A stretch of DNA of 16,937 bases from an uncultured Eubacteriales bacterium (GTDB lineage: Bacteria; Bacillota; Clostridia; UBA1381; UBA9506): contig CABSKZ010000024.1 in assembly GCA_902478395.1 (NCBI GenBank), forward strand, positions 1 through 16,937. The letters are read 5' to 3'. The position numbers were made by a program, and so were the translations under genes. A model generated the notes under the pieces. The model saw only the letters and a list, made by a program, of their open reading frames with translations, was not told the origin of the DNA and searched no databases. This document shows positions 1 through 7,384 of this stretch, piece by piece. How positions within the stretch are numbered: the stretch's first letter is position 1; each line of letters opens with the position of its first letter.

Positions 1-576
1 GTACAGGGTTCGGTTGAGGCGGTTAAGCAGTCGCTTGAAAAACTGACGAACGACGAAGTCCGTGTCAGGGTGATTCATGGCGGCGTGGGAGCCATTCGTG
101 AATCGGACGTCATGCTGGCGACTGCCTCAGGCGCGATTATCGTCGGCTTCAATGTGCGGCCTGACCCGGGCGCGGCAGTTTCCGCCGAGCGCCAGGGCGT
201 CGATATCAGGCTGTACCGCGTCATTTACACGGCAATCGAGGAAATTGAAGCAGCGATGAAGGGTATGCTGGAACCGACCTATAAAGAAGTGGTGACCGGC
301 CACGCGGAAATCCGCCAGACCTTTAAAGTTTCCGGCGTGGGAACCATTGCTGGCTGTTATGTGACTGACGGAACCCTTAACCGGAATTCACAGGTGCGGG
401 TTGTGCGCGACGGCATCGTGGTGCATGAGGGCATGCTTGCATCCTTAAAACGTTTCAAGGATGATGTAAAAGAAGTCAACTCCGGCTACGAATGCGGACT
501 TGGGATTGAGAACTTCAATGACATCAAGGAAGGCGATGTCGTCGAAGGGTTTAATATGGTAGAGGTTGAGAGATAA
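1..576 (+). CDS. infB: Translation initiation factor IF-2, C-terminal part (5' truncated by window edge)
   Basis: The frame is open from base 1 and gives 191 residues up to TAA at 574-576; the start lies outside the window. IF-2 is the GTPase that brings fMet-tRNA to the 30S subunit and promotes subunit joining. The G domain is missing here. What remains matches the two C-terminal modules: domain 3 (C1) with the family blocks VQGSVEA, VRVRVIHGGVGAI and IVGFNVRP, then domain C2, the initiator-tRNA binding beta barrel, with IRQTFKVSGVGTIAGCYVTDG and a final GLGIENFNDIKEGD block. Both are well conserved and undisturbed, so the gene is presumably functional. rbfA follows after 55 bp, the usual infB-rbfA order in bacteria, which supports cotranscription. 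Confidence 0.97.
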   Translation, partial: VQGSVEAVKQSLEKLTNDEVRVRVIHGGVGAIRESDVMLATASGAIIVGFNVRPDPGAAVSAERQGVDIRLYRVIYTAIEEIEAAMKGMLEPTYKEVVTGHAEIRQTFKVSGVGTIAGCYVTDGTLNRNSQVRVVRDGIVVHEGMLASLKRFKDDVKEVNSGYECGLGIENFNDIKEGDVVEGFNMVEVER

Positions 577-631
577 TAAATGGCATGGGTGCAGATAGAT
601 AGCATGTCTGTGCCGGAAAGGAAGTGCCAAC

Positions 632-994
632 ATGAGTGCAAACAGAATAAACCGGATAAACGAGGAAGTCAAACGGGAGTTGTCTGAAATTCTCCGGGAT
701 TTGAAGGATCCGCGTATTCCGATGATGACCAGCGTCGTTACCGTAAACGTCACGAATGATCTGCGTTATGCGAAGGTCTTTGTCAGCGTGTTGGGTGATG
801 AGGCTGTCAAGAAAGATGCCATTGCCGGTCTGAAGCAGGCAGGGGGATTTGTGCGGCGGGAAATCGGCCACAGGCTGAATTTGCGGTATACGCCCGAACT
901 GGTGTGGGAATTGGATAATTCCATTGAACATGGTGCACACATCAATGAGCTGCTGCACAGGACAGCAAAGCATAACGGAGAGAAAAAAGAATGA
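632..994 (+). CDS. rbfA: 30S ribosome-binding factor RbfA
   Basis: This 120-residue protein has the normal RbfA length. RbfA is a single KH-fold protein that binds the 30S subunit late in assembly and helps mature the 5' end of 16S rRNA. Visible family signatures are the N-terminal RINRINEEVKRELSEIL helix, the DPRIPMMTSV strand, NDLRYAKVFVSVLG, and the C-terminal ELVWELDNSIEHGAHINELL block. The ATG at 632 is preceded by AAAGGAAG at 617-624 with good spacing. Its stop codon overlaps the nrnA start as ATGA (991-994), implying translational coupling to the next gene. The pairing with infB upstream is the standard arrangement. Confidence 0.96.
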   Translation: MSANRINRINEEVKRELSEILRDLKDPRIPMMTSVVTVNVTNDLRYAKVFVSVLGDEAVKKDAIAGLKQAGGFVRREIGHRLNLRYTPELVWELDNSIEHGAHINELLHRTAKHNGEKKE

Positions 995-2037
995 GTACAC
1001 TAAAAGAAATAGCGAAAAAACTGAAAGCGGCGAATAAGGTGGCGGTCTTTACGCATTTAAATCCAGACGGGGACGCGCTGGGGTCTGCCTTTGCCATAAA
1101 ATCGGTTTTGAAGCATATTGGAAAAGATGCGCAGGTGTATCTTGAAGCGCCCGTGCCACATAAGTTTTTATTTTTGCAGGGGGAGTACCAAACCGGCGGC
1201 AGTGGAACTGTCACCGGGGCGGATACTGCCCTTGCAGTCGATTGCGGCGCGGCTGGAAGGCTTGGTACCTTGGCGGACGCATATCTTGCCGCACCAGTGA
1301 AGCTGTGTGTGGATCATCACCTTTCGAATGAACCGTTCGGAGATATTTATTTTACGGATCCAGAAGCCGGGGCGACAGCCGAGCTGATTTATGAACTGGC
1401 TCTGCTCCTTTCCGACGAAATCCCCATGGAAGCGATGCGGGGGATTTATACTGGACTTTCAACGGACACCGGACATTTTAAATATTCCAACGCGACAGTG
1501 CATACGTTTTCTGTAGCGGCGGACCTTCTGCGAAGGGGGCTAAACCACAGGGAAATCACACGGCCGCTGTACGACACGGTGAAGCTTGGTAAACTGCGCT
1601 TCAACGGCGCGGCGGCAAATAACATCCGGCTCCACGCGAACGGCTTGGTAGCGTCGCTTCGCTGTCCGGACAGCATGCTTGCAGAGTATGGTTTGCAGCA
1701 CGACGACATTGAAGAGCTGCCGAATATGCCTCTTTCGCTGGAGCACGTGTTGGTGGGGATTCTGGTTAAGGACAACACAGGCCGGGGCGGACTGAAAGTC
1801 AGCCTGCGGGGGAAGGATACTGTGGATCTGTCAAAAGTCGCATCACAGTTTGGCGGCGGCGGTCACAAAAACGCCGCGGCATTTGTGACGCAGGACGGGC
1901 CGGAGGAAATTCTTGAAAAGCTCATACCTATTTTGGATCAAGCCTTGAAAAACGCGGGTGTCGCAGTGCAGGTGGCGGACGTTATCAGCACTTACATATA
2001 CAGAGATTCGGAGTACACAGGAGAAAGCAATGTTTGA
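991..2037 (+). CDS. nrnA: Bifunctional oligoribonuclease / pAp phosphatase, DHH-DHHA1 family (NrnA type)
   Basis: This 348-residue protein belongs to the DHH phosphoesterase superfamily. NrnA homologues degrade 2-5 nt RNA fragments and dephosphorylate 3'-phosphoadenosine 5'-phosphate, using two Mn ions. Motif I is HLNPDGDALG (H22, D26, D28), motif II is AVDCG, the name-giving D108-H109-H110 lies in CVDHHLSN, and motif IV is LSTDTGHFKYSN. The C-terminal DHHA1 substrate-binding domain carries GGGGHKNAAAF (GGGG 288-291, H292). All expected metal ligands are present. The protein is somewhat longer than Bacillus NrnA because of roughly 25 extra residues after the DHHA1 domain. The start overlaps the rbfA stop by 4 bp, with an AACGGAGAG ribosome site upstream. 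The rbfA-nrnA order is typical of Clostridia and Bacilli, but truB and ribF, which often follow, are absent here. Confidence 0.93.
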   Translation: MSTLKEIAKKLKAANKVAVFTHLNPDGDALGSAFAIKSVLKHIGKDAQVYLEAPVPHKFLFLQGEYQTGGSGTVTGADTALAVDCGAAGRLGTLADAYLAAPVKLCVDHHLSNEPFGDIYFTDPEAGATAELIYELALLLSDEIPMEAMRGIYTGLSTDTGHFKYSNATVHTFSVAADLLRRGLNHREITRPLYDTVKLGKLRFNGAAANNIRLHANGLVASLRCPDSMLAEYGLQHDDIEELPNMPLSLEHVLVGILVKDNTGRGGLKVSLRGKDTVDLSKVASQFGGGGHKNAAAFVTQDGPEEILEKLIPILDQALKNAGVAVQVADVISTYIYRDSEYTGESNV

Positions 2038-2509
2038 CAACAGCTTGAAAACGGTAGATTTATACACAGACGGTGCATGCAGCGGAAACCCAGGGCCAGG
2101 TGGTTACGGTGCGGTTTTGAAATTCAACGGAAAGGTGAAAGAGCTTTCCGGAGGCTATCGCAGTACGACGAATAACCGCATGGAAATTCTTGCGGTTATC
2201 AAGGGGCTTACGGCCTTGCGCGAACCCTGCAATGTGAATGTTTATTCTGACAGCAAATATGTTGTGGATGCAATTACGCAGGGGTGGGTTTATAAATGGG
2301 AATCCAAAGGCTGGATGCGGACCAATAAGGATCCGGCGCTGAACGTAGATTTGTGGGAACAGCTATTGGTGCTGCTCGATGAACATAACGTGGAATTTCA
2401 CTGGGTTAAGGGACATGCCGGACATCCAGAAAATGAGCGGTGCGACCGGCTTGCGGTTGCCGCATATAACAGCGAAGAACTGGAAGAAGATGAAGAATAC
2501 CTAGGTTAA
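2030..2509 (+). CDS. rnhA: Ribonuclease HI
   Basis: Encodes a 159-residue RNase HI, which cuts the RNA strand of RNA:DNA hybrids such as R-loops and Okazaki primers. The full catalytic set is visible: D14 in YTDGACSGNPGPGG, E52 in NNRMEIL, D74 in YSDSKYV, H129 in WVKGHAGHPENE and D139. The GWVYKWESKGWMRTNK segment is the basic handle region typical of the E. coli type. After the fold comes a short acidic tail (EELEEDEEYLG). I chose ATG at 2030 because ACAGGAGAAAGC sits directly upstream; an in-frame ATG at 1958 would add 24 residues buried in nrnA with no homology. The start overlaps the nrnA stop by 8 bp, so the two are probably coupled. Confidence 0.95.
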   Translation: MFDNSLKTVDLYTDGACSGNPGPGGYGAVLKFNGKVKELSGGYRSTTNNRMEILAVIKGLTALREPCNVNVYSDSKYVVDAITQGWVYKWESKGWMRTNKDPALNVDLWEQLLVLLDEHNVEFHWVKGHAGHPENERCDRLAVAAYNSEELEEDEEYLG

Positions 2510-2511
2510 AT

Positions 2512-2529
2512 GCCGGAGAAACGTCCGGC
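2512..2529 (+). other. Perfect inverted repeat (hairpin) between rnhA and tatD
   Basis: GCCGGA (2512-2517) and TCCGGC (2524-2529) are perfect reverse complements around a 6-nt GAAACG loop, just 2 bp after the rnhA stop and ahead of the tatD ribosome site. There is no T-run after it (TGATATATAAA follows), so it does not look like an intrinsic terminator. It could protect or space the mRNA between two cistrons. Function is inferred only. Confidence 0.4.
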
Positions 2530-2555
2530 TGATATATAAAGAGGTGTATAAAAGC

Positions 2556-3326
2556 ATGTTTTTCGATACACATACACATCTGGACGACAATCGGTTTGAT
2601 GCGGACCGAGAGGAGGTCATCACGGCGTGCAGGGAAAGCGGCGTTTCCCTCGCAGTGAATGTGGGAGCGGATATGCCGTCCTCGCAAAACAGCGTGGCTC
2701 TGGCACAGAGTCATGATTTTATTTACGCGGCGGTCGGTGTCCACCCGCATGAGGTGGAACCGCTGAATGATGCAGACATGGATACGCTAAAACGGTTAGC
2801 GAAGGAATCGAAGGTGGTTGCCATCGGAGAAATTGGGCTGGATTATTACTATGACAATTCTCCGCGTGAACTGCAAAAAAAGTGGTTTGCCCGGCAACTG
2901 GAACTGGCAAAAGAACTTGGCCTGCCATATATCGTCCACGACAGGGACGCACATGGGGACACGATGGATATCATCCGGGAATCCGGCTACTATAACGGAG
3001 TTTTGCACTGCTTTTCCGGCAGCGCGGAGATGACGAAAGAACTGGTAAAGTGGGGCATGATGATATCGTTTGCCGGCCCGGTGACGTTCAAGAACGCAAC
3101 GAAGGTCAAGGAAGCGGCGATGGCCGTTCCATTGGAACGGCTGCTGATTGAGACGGACAGCCCATACCTCACGCCGGAGCCGCATCGTGGAAAACGCAAT
3201 GATTCTTCCTATGTACGGTATGTAGCGGAGGAAATCGCCAGATTAAGAGGACTGGAAATCTCCGAGGCCGCACGGATAACAAAAGAAAACGGAATGCGTT
3301 TTTTCGGAATCGGAAAGCAGGGGTGA
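2556..3326 (+). CDS. tatD: TatD family metal-dependent hydrolase (DNase)
   Basis: This 256-residue protein matches TatD in length and motifs. TatD proteins are TIM-barrel metal-dependent nucleases of the amidohydrolase superfamily, with 3'-5' exonuclease activity reported on DNA and RNA. Metal ligands are visible in order: H6 and H8 in FDTHTHLD, E92 in IGEIGLDYYYD, H128 in YIVHDRDA, H151 in LHCFSG, and D201 in IETDSPYLTPEPHRGKRN. ATG 2556 is chosen because AAAGAGGTG (2538-2546) is its ribosome site; a GTG at 2544 lies inside that site. The radical SAM gene starts 5 bp after the stop, a pairing seen in Clostridia where that radical SAM family is named for its link to TatD. Confidence 0.93.
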   Translation: MFFDTHTHLDDNRFDADREEVITACRESGVSLAVNVGADMPSSQNSVALAQSHDFIYAAVGVHPHEVEPLNDADMDTLKRLAKESKVVAIGEIGLDYYYDNSPRELQKKWFARQLELAKELGLPYIVHDRDAHGDTMDIIRESGYYNGVLHCFSGSAEMTKELVKWGMMISFAGPVTFKNATKVKEAAMAVPLERLLIETDSPYLTPEPHRGKRNDSSYVRYVAEEIARLRGLEISEAARITKENGMRFFGIGKQG

Positions 3327-3331
3327 AGGCT

Positions 3332-3928
3332 ATGACAATCTGTTATGTTTTGGGGGAACAGCTTTATGTGAACCTGACCAACCGCTGCACCAACCGGTGC
3401 TGCTTCTGTGTGCGGGACGAAAAGGACGGGATAGACCCAAACGTCGATTTGTGGCTGGAACGGGAACCGACAACAGAAGAGATTATTGCGGACCTTGCGG
3501 CGCACAGCCCAGAAAATTACAGGGAAGTGGTGTTCTGCGGTTATGGGGAACCAATGATACGGTTCGATGAACTGATTTCCGCCGCGAAATTCTTGAAAAA
3601 AAGTTATGGCTCAAAAATCCGTATCAATACGAACGGACACGCGAACCGCATCCACGGCCGCGACGTGACGCCGGAAATGGCGGGGCTGGTTGATGTAGTA
3701 TCCATCAGCCTGAACGCGAAGGATGCGGCACAGTACGAAAAGCTTTGCCATTGTGATTACGGTGAAGATGGATTCAGGGAAATGGTTGATTTTACAAAAA
3801 AGTGCAGGCAGGTTATTCCGCGCGTAATTCTCTCCGTGGTGGACATTCTCCCACCGGAGGACCTTGCGGCCTGTGGGAAGCTGGCGGAGGAGTTGGGCGT
3901 GGAGTTCCGTGTGCGGGAAAAAATCTGA
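3332..3928 (+). CDS. TatD-linked radical SAM protein (function unknown)
   Basis: Encodes a 198-residue protein with a radical SAM cluster motif C19-x3-C23-x2-C26 in LTNRCTNRCCFCVR, plus an additional C24. Such cysteines bind a 4Fe-4S cluster that cleaves S-adenosylmethionine to start radical chemistry. The FCGYGEPMIRFDEL block is the GGE-like SAM-amino contact, and RINTNGHANRI is a typical later strand. The size, about 200 residues with no auxiliary-cluster or SPASM domain, fits the family described as TatD-associated radical SAM proteins, whose reaction is unknown to me. The chosen ATG follows AGGGGTGA (3319-3326), which overlaps the tatD stop; a GTG at 3323 is in frame but poorly placed. 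The 5-bp gap implies coexpression with tatD. The domain call is firm; the function is not. Confidence 0.88.
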   Translation: MTICYVLGEQLYVNLTNRCTNRCCFCVRDEKDGIDPNVDLWLEREPTTEEIIADLAAHSPENYREVVFCGYGEPMIRFDELISAAKFLKKSYGSKIRINTNGHANRIHGRDVTPEMAGLVDVVSISLNAKDAAQYEKLCHCDYGEDGFREMVDFTKKCRQVIPRVILSVVDILPPEDLAACGKLAEELGVEFRVREKI

Positions 3929-3931
3929 CAT

Positions 3932-3946
3932 TCGTTGGTACAACGA
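3932..3946 (+). other. Short perfect inverted repeat after the radical SAM gene
   Basis: TCGTTG (3932-3937) and CAACGA (3941-3946) form a 6-bp stem with a 3-nt GTA loop, 3 bp after the radical SAM stop. The following TATATTTCG has only a short T run, so termination would be weak at best. It may mark the end of the upstream operon or be chance. Confidence 0.3.
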
Positions 3947-3985
3947 TATATTTCGATACAAATAGACAGATGGCGGTTACTGCCG

Positions 3986-4014
3986 TTGGTATGGGCAACT
4001 GTTTCCGATAGAAT
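3986..4014 (+). promoter_or_regulatory. Candidate sigma-A promoter for the aminotransferase/trpS unit
   Basis: TTGGTA (3986-3991; 4 of 6 to TTGACA) and TAGAAT (4009-4014; 5 of 6 to TATAAT) are separated by exactly 17 bp. The predicted start of transcription, near 4021, would give a leader of about 35 nt before the ATG at 4055. This is the only sizeable gap (126 bp) in the first 6 kb, which makes an internal promoter plausible. There is no room for a T-box leader between here and trpS. Confidence 0.45.
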
Positions 4015-4054
4015 CGAAACCTAAAACAGAAATTTTGCTATAAGGAGTTTTACC

Positions 4055-5251
4055 ATGGATTTTACGAATTTGATTTCAGATAGAATGAAGGGGGTCAAGG
4101 CCTCCGCGGTGCGGGAAATATTCAAGGTCACCGGGCAGCCGGGTGTTATTTCACTGGCTGGCGGTAACCCCGCGCCGGAGAGTTTTCCAGTGGAGGAAAT
4201 TAAGAAAATTGCGGCGCAGATTCTGGAAAACGAACCGGTTGCGGCGTTGCAATACGGCGTGTCGGAGGGCTTTCCATTGCTGCGGGAGCTGGTCAAAAAG
4301 CGTCTGTTAGAAAAATTCGGAATTGGAAAAGACACAGACGATTTGATTATCGTCAGCGGCGCACAGCAGGGCGCGGACCTAGCCACCAAGGCACTGATTA
4401 ATGAAGGTGACGGAGTCGTGTGCGAGGAACCGAGCTTCATCGGCTGTTTGAACACGTTCCGTACTTACAATGCGAAACTGTACGGCGTGCCGATGAACAG
4501 CGACGGCATGGATGTGGACAAATTGGAACAGGTTTTGAAAGAGAATAAAAATATTAAAATGATATACACCATCCCGACCTTTCAGAATCCGTCGGGCATT
4601 ACTTCGAGTCTGGCGGTCCGGAAACGGATGCTGGAACTTGCGGTGCAGTACAACGTTGTCATACTGGAGGATAACCCATATGGCGAGCTTCGGTTTGCAG
4701 GGGAGGATGTTCCAGCCATCAAATCCATGGACACGACGGGCAATGTCATTTATATCGGTTCCTTTTCAAAGGTGTTTGCGCCGGGCGTACGCCTTGCCTA
4801 TATGATGTTCGATAAAGGAATTGCAGAGAAAATTGTGGTCGGCAAACAGGCAACAGACGTACATACAAACAACCTGTCGCAAATGCTGGCGGCTTATTAT
4901 ATGCGTGACTACGATATGGATGTGGCGATTGAAAAGAGCCGGAAGCTGTACCAGCACCGGTGTAACTATATGCTCGAGTGCATGGACCGGTATTTCCCGG
5001 ACGGTGTAACCTATACTAGGCCGGAAGGCGGCATTTTCATTTGGGTCACGCTGCCGGAGGGAATGGACAGCAGCGCATTATTCAAGGAAGCGGTGGAACA
5101 GAAAGTCGCGTTCGTGCCGGGAAATGCGTTCATGACGGATCTCGACAAGCCGTGCAATGCGTTCCGGCTGAACTATTCCACCATGCCTGACGATAAAATT
5201 GAGCAGGGCATCAAACTGCTTGGTGAATTATTAAAACAAAAACTGAACTAG
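4055..5251 (+). CDS. PLP-dependent aminotransferase, class I/II (2-aminoadipate/aromatic aminotransferase-like)
   Basis: This 398-residue fold-type I PLP enzyme carries the predicted Schiff-base lysine K239 in YIGSFSKVFAPGVRLAYM. Other signatures are GVISLAGGNPAPESFP near the N-terminus, ALQYGVSEGFPLLREL, the cofactor-binding IVSGAQQGAD, IPTFQNPSG, and LEDNPYGEL. The whole protein resembles stand-alone relatives of the MocR aminotransferase domain (LysN or 2-aminoadipate type, multisubstrate or aromatic transaminases); no GntR DNA-binding domain is present. Such enzymes move amino groups between amino acids and 2-oxoacids. The ATG is preceded by ATAAGGAG. trpS begins 11 bp after the stop, so the two are cotranscribed; a role in aromatic amino acid metabolism would suit that neighbour, but the exact substrate cannot be read from the sequence. 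Confidence 0.9.
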   Translation: MDFTNLISDRMKGVKASAVREIFKVTGQPGVISLAGGNPAPESFPVEEIKKIAAQILENEPVAALQYGVSEGFPLLRELVKKRLLEKFGIGKDTDDLIIVSGAQQGADLATKALINEGDGVVCEEPSFIGCLNTFRTYNAKLYGVPMNSDGMDVDKLEQVLKENKNIKMIYTIPTFQNPSGITSSLAVRKRMLELAVQYNVVILEDNPYGELRFAGEDVPAIKSMDTTGNVIYIGSFSKVFAPGVRLAYMMFDKGIAEKIVVGKQATDVHTNNLSQMLAAYYMRDYDMDVAIEKSRKLYQHRCNYMLECMDRYFPDGVTYTRPEGGIFIWVTLPEGMDSSALFKEAVEQKVAFVPGNAFMTDLDKPCNAFRLNYSTMPDDKIEQGIKLLGELLKQKLN

Positions 5252-5262
5252 GAGGGGTAGAG

Positions 5263-6261
5263 ATGGACGAAAAGAAAACCATATTTTCCGGCGTACAGCC
5301 GTCCGGCGAACTGACGCTGGGAAATTACCTGGGGGCGCTTAAGAACTGGGTGAAACTACAGGACGAATACAATTGTATTTATTCCATTGTGGACATGCAC
5401 GCCATAACCGTCCGTCAGGACCCAAAGGAACTGCGCCGGAGAAGCATTGATTTGCTCAAAATTTACATGGCGGTAGGCATCGACCCAGAAAAATCGCTGC
5501 TGTTTCTCCAGTCCCATGTTCCGCAGCACGCGGAATTAACGTGGGTGCTGTCCTGCAACACACAGATGGGCGAGCTTTCCCGCATGACACAGTTTAAAGA
5601 AAAATCGAAATCCCATGCTGACGATGTGAACGCGGGGCTGTTCACCTATCCGGTGCTGATGGCGGCTGACATTCTGCTGTATCAGGCAGATCTGGTTCCG
5701 GTAGGGCACGATCAGCTTCAGCACATTGAAATTACACGGGATATCGCGAACCGTTTCAACTTCCACTACGGGGAAACCTTCACAATTCCAGAGCCGTTCG
5801 TGCCGAAGGCGGGTGCGCGGGTCATGAGCTTGCAGTCGCCGGAGAACAAGATGTCAAAATCCGATCCGAATCCGAACGGCTATATCCGGCTCTTAGATGA
5901 CCGCGATACTGTTATCCGTAAATTCAAACGCGCGGTGACAGATTCGGAGAGCGAAATTCGCTACGACAAGGAAAATAAAAAAGGAGTATCTAATCTGCTG
6001 GACATTTACAGCGCAGTCACAGGAAAAACGATAGCCGAAGCGGAGGCGGAATTTGCCGGCAAAGGTTATGGTGATTTCAAGCTCGCGGTCGGCGAAGCGG
6101 TGGCCGATGTGCTCGCACCGGTTCAAAAACGGTTTGAAGAACTTGGCGCGGACAAGGCATACGTGGAGAGTGTGTATAAAAAAGGTGCGGAAATGGCAGC
6201 GCGGATTGCAAACCGCACCATGCGCAAGGTTCATAAAAAGGTTGGTTTTATTGCCAAATAG
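5263..6261 (+). CDS. trpS: Tryptophanyl-tRNA synthetase
   Basis: This 332-residue class Ic aminoacyl-tRNA synthetase charges tRNA-Trp with tryptophan using ATP, and has the usual bacterial TrpRS length. The HIGH-equivalent motif appears as QPSGELTLGNYLGAL (residues 12-26), and the KMSKS loop is exact at residues 196-200, followed by DPN. Intervening blocks DMHAIT, LLFLQSHVPQHAELTWVLSC, YPVLMAADILLYQADLVPVGHDQLQH and EPFVPKAGARVMSLQSP all fit. A strong ribosome site (AGGAGGGG, 5251-5258) precedes the ATG. In many Firmicutes trpS is controlled by a tRNA-sensing T-box leader; the 11-bp gap here excludes one immediately upstream, so control must come from further upstream. Confidence 0.97.
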   Translation: MDEKKTIFSGVQPSGELTLGNYLGALKNWVKLQDEYNCIYSIVDMHAITVRQDPKELRRRSIDLLKIYMAVGIDPEKSLLFLQSHVPQHAELTWVLSCNTQMGELSRMTQFKEKSKSHADDVNAGLFTYPVLMAADILLYQADLVPVGHDQLQHIEITRDIANRFNFHYGETFTIPEPFVPKAGARVMSLQSPENKMSKSDPNPNGYIRLLDDRDTVIRKFKRAVTDSESEIRYDKENKKGVSNLLDIYSAVTGKTIAEAEAEFAGKGYGDFKLAVGEAVADVLAPVQKRFEELGADKAYVESVYKKGAEMAARIANRTMRKVHKKVGFIAK

Positions 6262-6279
6262 CTTATTGTTGTATAGTAT

Positions 6280-6294
6280 CCGGAATCTTTCCGG
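6280..6294 (+). other. Perfect short hairpin between trpS and the acyltransferase-like gene
   Basis: CCGGAA (6280-6285) and TTCCGG (6289-6294) pair around a TCT loop. No T-run follows (CCGATAGGGG comes next), so it is not a standard terminator. It sits just upstream of the next ribosome site (TAGGGG, 6299-6304) and might affect access to it or mRNA stability. Confidence 0.35.
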
Positions 6295-6310
6295 CCGATA
6301 GGGGTAGCAA

Positions 6311-7345
6311 ATGAAAGAGCGAGTAGCGTGGGTAGATGTCGCGAAGGGGATCGCGATGTTTCTCGTCGTTTTGGGTTACAACCCGCTTAGCGACAGCTGG
6401 ATGCGGATTATATACAGCTTAAACGTCCCGATTTTTTTTCTGATGTCGGGATTTACGTTTCATGCCGGACAGTATGACAATCTGGGGCAGTTGGTAAAAC
6501 GGCTGGCGAAATCGCTTCTGATTCCGTACGTTTTTCTGAATCTGCTGGCGTATCCGGTGTTTTGCTATACACAGGGAAGAATGCCCGATTTGGAGAGCGC
6601 CAAACAGTTGTTTTTCGGGATGTTATATGGCGTGGGAGATGCAGGAAGTCTGCGTTTTAATATTCCTCTGTGGTTTTTGCCTTGTACCTGCATGATTGAG
6701 TGTTTATACTATTTACTGGATAAATATTCAAAAAAGACAAAACCTATATGGGTGCTGGTCAGCGCGGTGCTTGGCTATTTCAGCTTTCCGCTGTTCAACA
6801 TCCGCCTGCCATGGGGGCTTGACGCGGCGTTTACCGGGCTTGTCTTCTTCGCGGTAGGACACTATTTCTGCAAAGAACGCGCCGACAAGGCATTGTTCAA
6901 GCTGAATCCATTCCTTGGGTTTGTGCTGATGACGGTTTCAAACGTCGGGTTCAACTTGTTGAACCACACCGCCGCGCCGTATGTAGATTTTAACGCGATG
7001 ATGTTTGGAAATGTTTTTCTGTTCTATATCTGCGCGTTTTCCGGTTGTATTTCGGTGGTATATCTCGCGAAGATATTCGAGAAATCAAAACTGCTGGCCT
7101 ATGTGGGCCGCAGCACCTTGTGGGTAATTGGCCTGCATGCGGTGTTTGCCCAGTTGTTTATCTACAAGCTGCAAATTTCCATGGTACCGTGGAAATCTGT
7201 AAACAGCCTGATTCTGTGTGTGATGGAAATCTTGTGTGTCTGTCTCATCAAGTTGGCCTGGGAATGGTTCGAAAAGAAGGTGCGGCAGAAAAAACAAGCG
7301 GCCGGTTCAGTTGATAACAAGGAAAAGCGGCAGGAAATTAATTGA
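6311..7345 (+). CDS. Acyltransferase-3-like integral membrane protein with atypical active-site region
   Basis: This 344-residue hydrophobic protein has about ten predicted membrane segments and a basic, Lys/Gln-rich C-terminal tail (residues about 318-344). The N-terminus WVDVAKGIAMFLVVLG and the following PIFFLMSGFTF are the hallmark of the acyltransferase-3 / fucose 4-O-acetylase-like family (COG3594 type), which acylates sugars or cell-envelope glycans. Two residues are off-pattern: where relatives have GH, this protein has G22-Y23, and where they have FHMP it has L37-N38-V39-P40. A histidine in a later membrane helix (H276 in VIGLHAVF) is kept. It may therefore have altered or lost activity. 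The ATG has TAGGGG six bases upstream. It lies 49 bp after trpS and 39 bp before the S4-domain gene, so cotranscription is likely, but I see no functional link to either. Confidence 0.82.
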   Translation: MKERVAWVDVAKGIAMFLVVLGYNPLSDSWMRIIYSLNVPIFFLMSGFTFHAGQYDNLGQLVKRLAKSLLIPYVFLNLLAYPVFCYTQGRMPDLESAKQLFFGMLYGVGDAGSLRFNIPLWFLPCTCMIECLYYLLDKYSKKTKPIWVLVSAVLGYFSFPLFNIRLPWGLDAAFTGLVFFAVGHYFCKERADKALFKLNPFLGFVLMTVSNVGFNLLNHTAAPYVDFNAMMFGNVFLFYICAFSGCISVVYLAKIFEKSKLLAYVGRSTLWVIGLHAVFAQLFIYKLQISMVPWKSVNSLILCVMEILCVCLIKLAWEWFEKKVRQKKQAAGSVDNKEKRQEIN

Positions 7346-7384
7346 CGTGGTTGAAGAAAATAAATGACGCTGAGAGGTGATTGG

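Noticed and set aside
1958..2029. Upstream in-frame start of rnhA adding 24 residues
   Set aside because: The extension overlaps nrnA, has no ribosome site and no family similarity, whereas ATG 2030 follows ACAGGAGA and starts at the usual place.
3802..4011. Alternative-frame continuation past the radical SAM stop, suggesting a frameshift
   Set aside because: The radical SAM frame runs to a plausible C-terminus (LGVEFRVREKI) of family-typical length; the other frame reads as Gly/Arg-rich shadow sequence.
5252..5262. T-box leader in front of trpS
   Set aside because: Only 11 bp separate trpS from the aminotransferase gene, and the 126-bp gap ahead of the aminotransferase shows no T-box features I can recognise.
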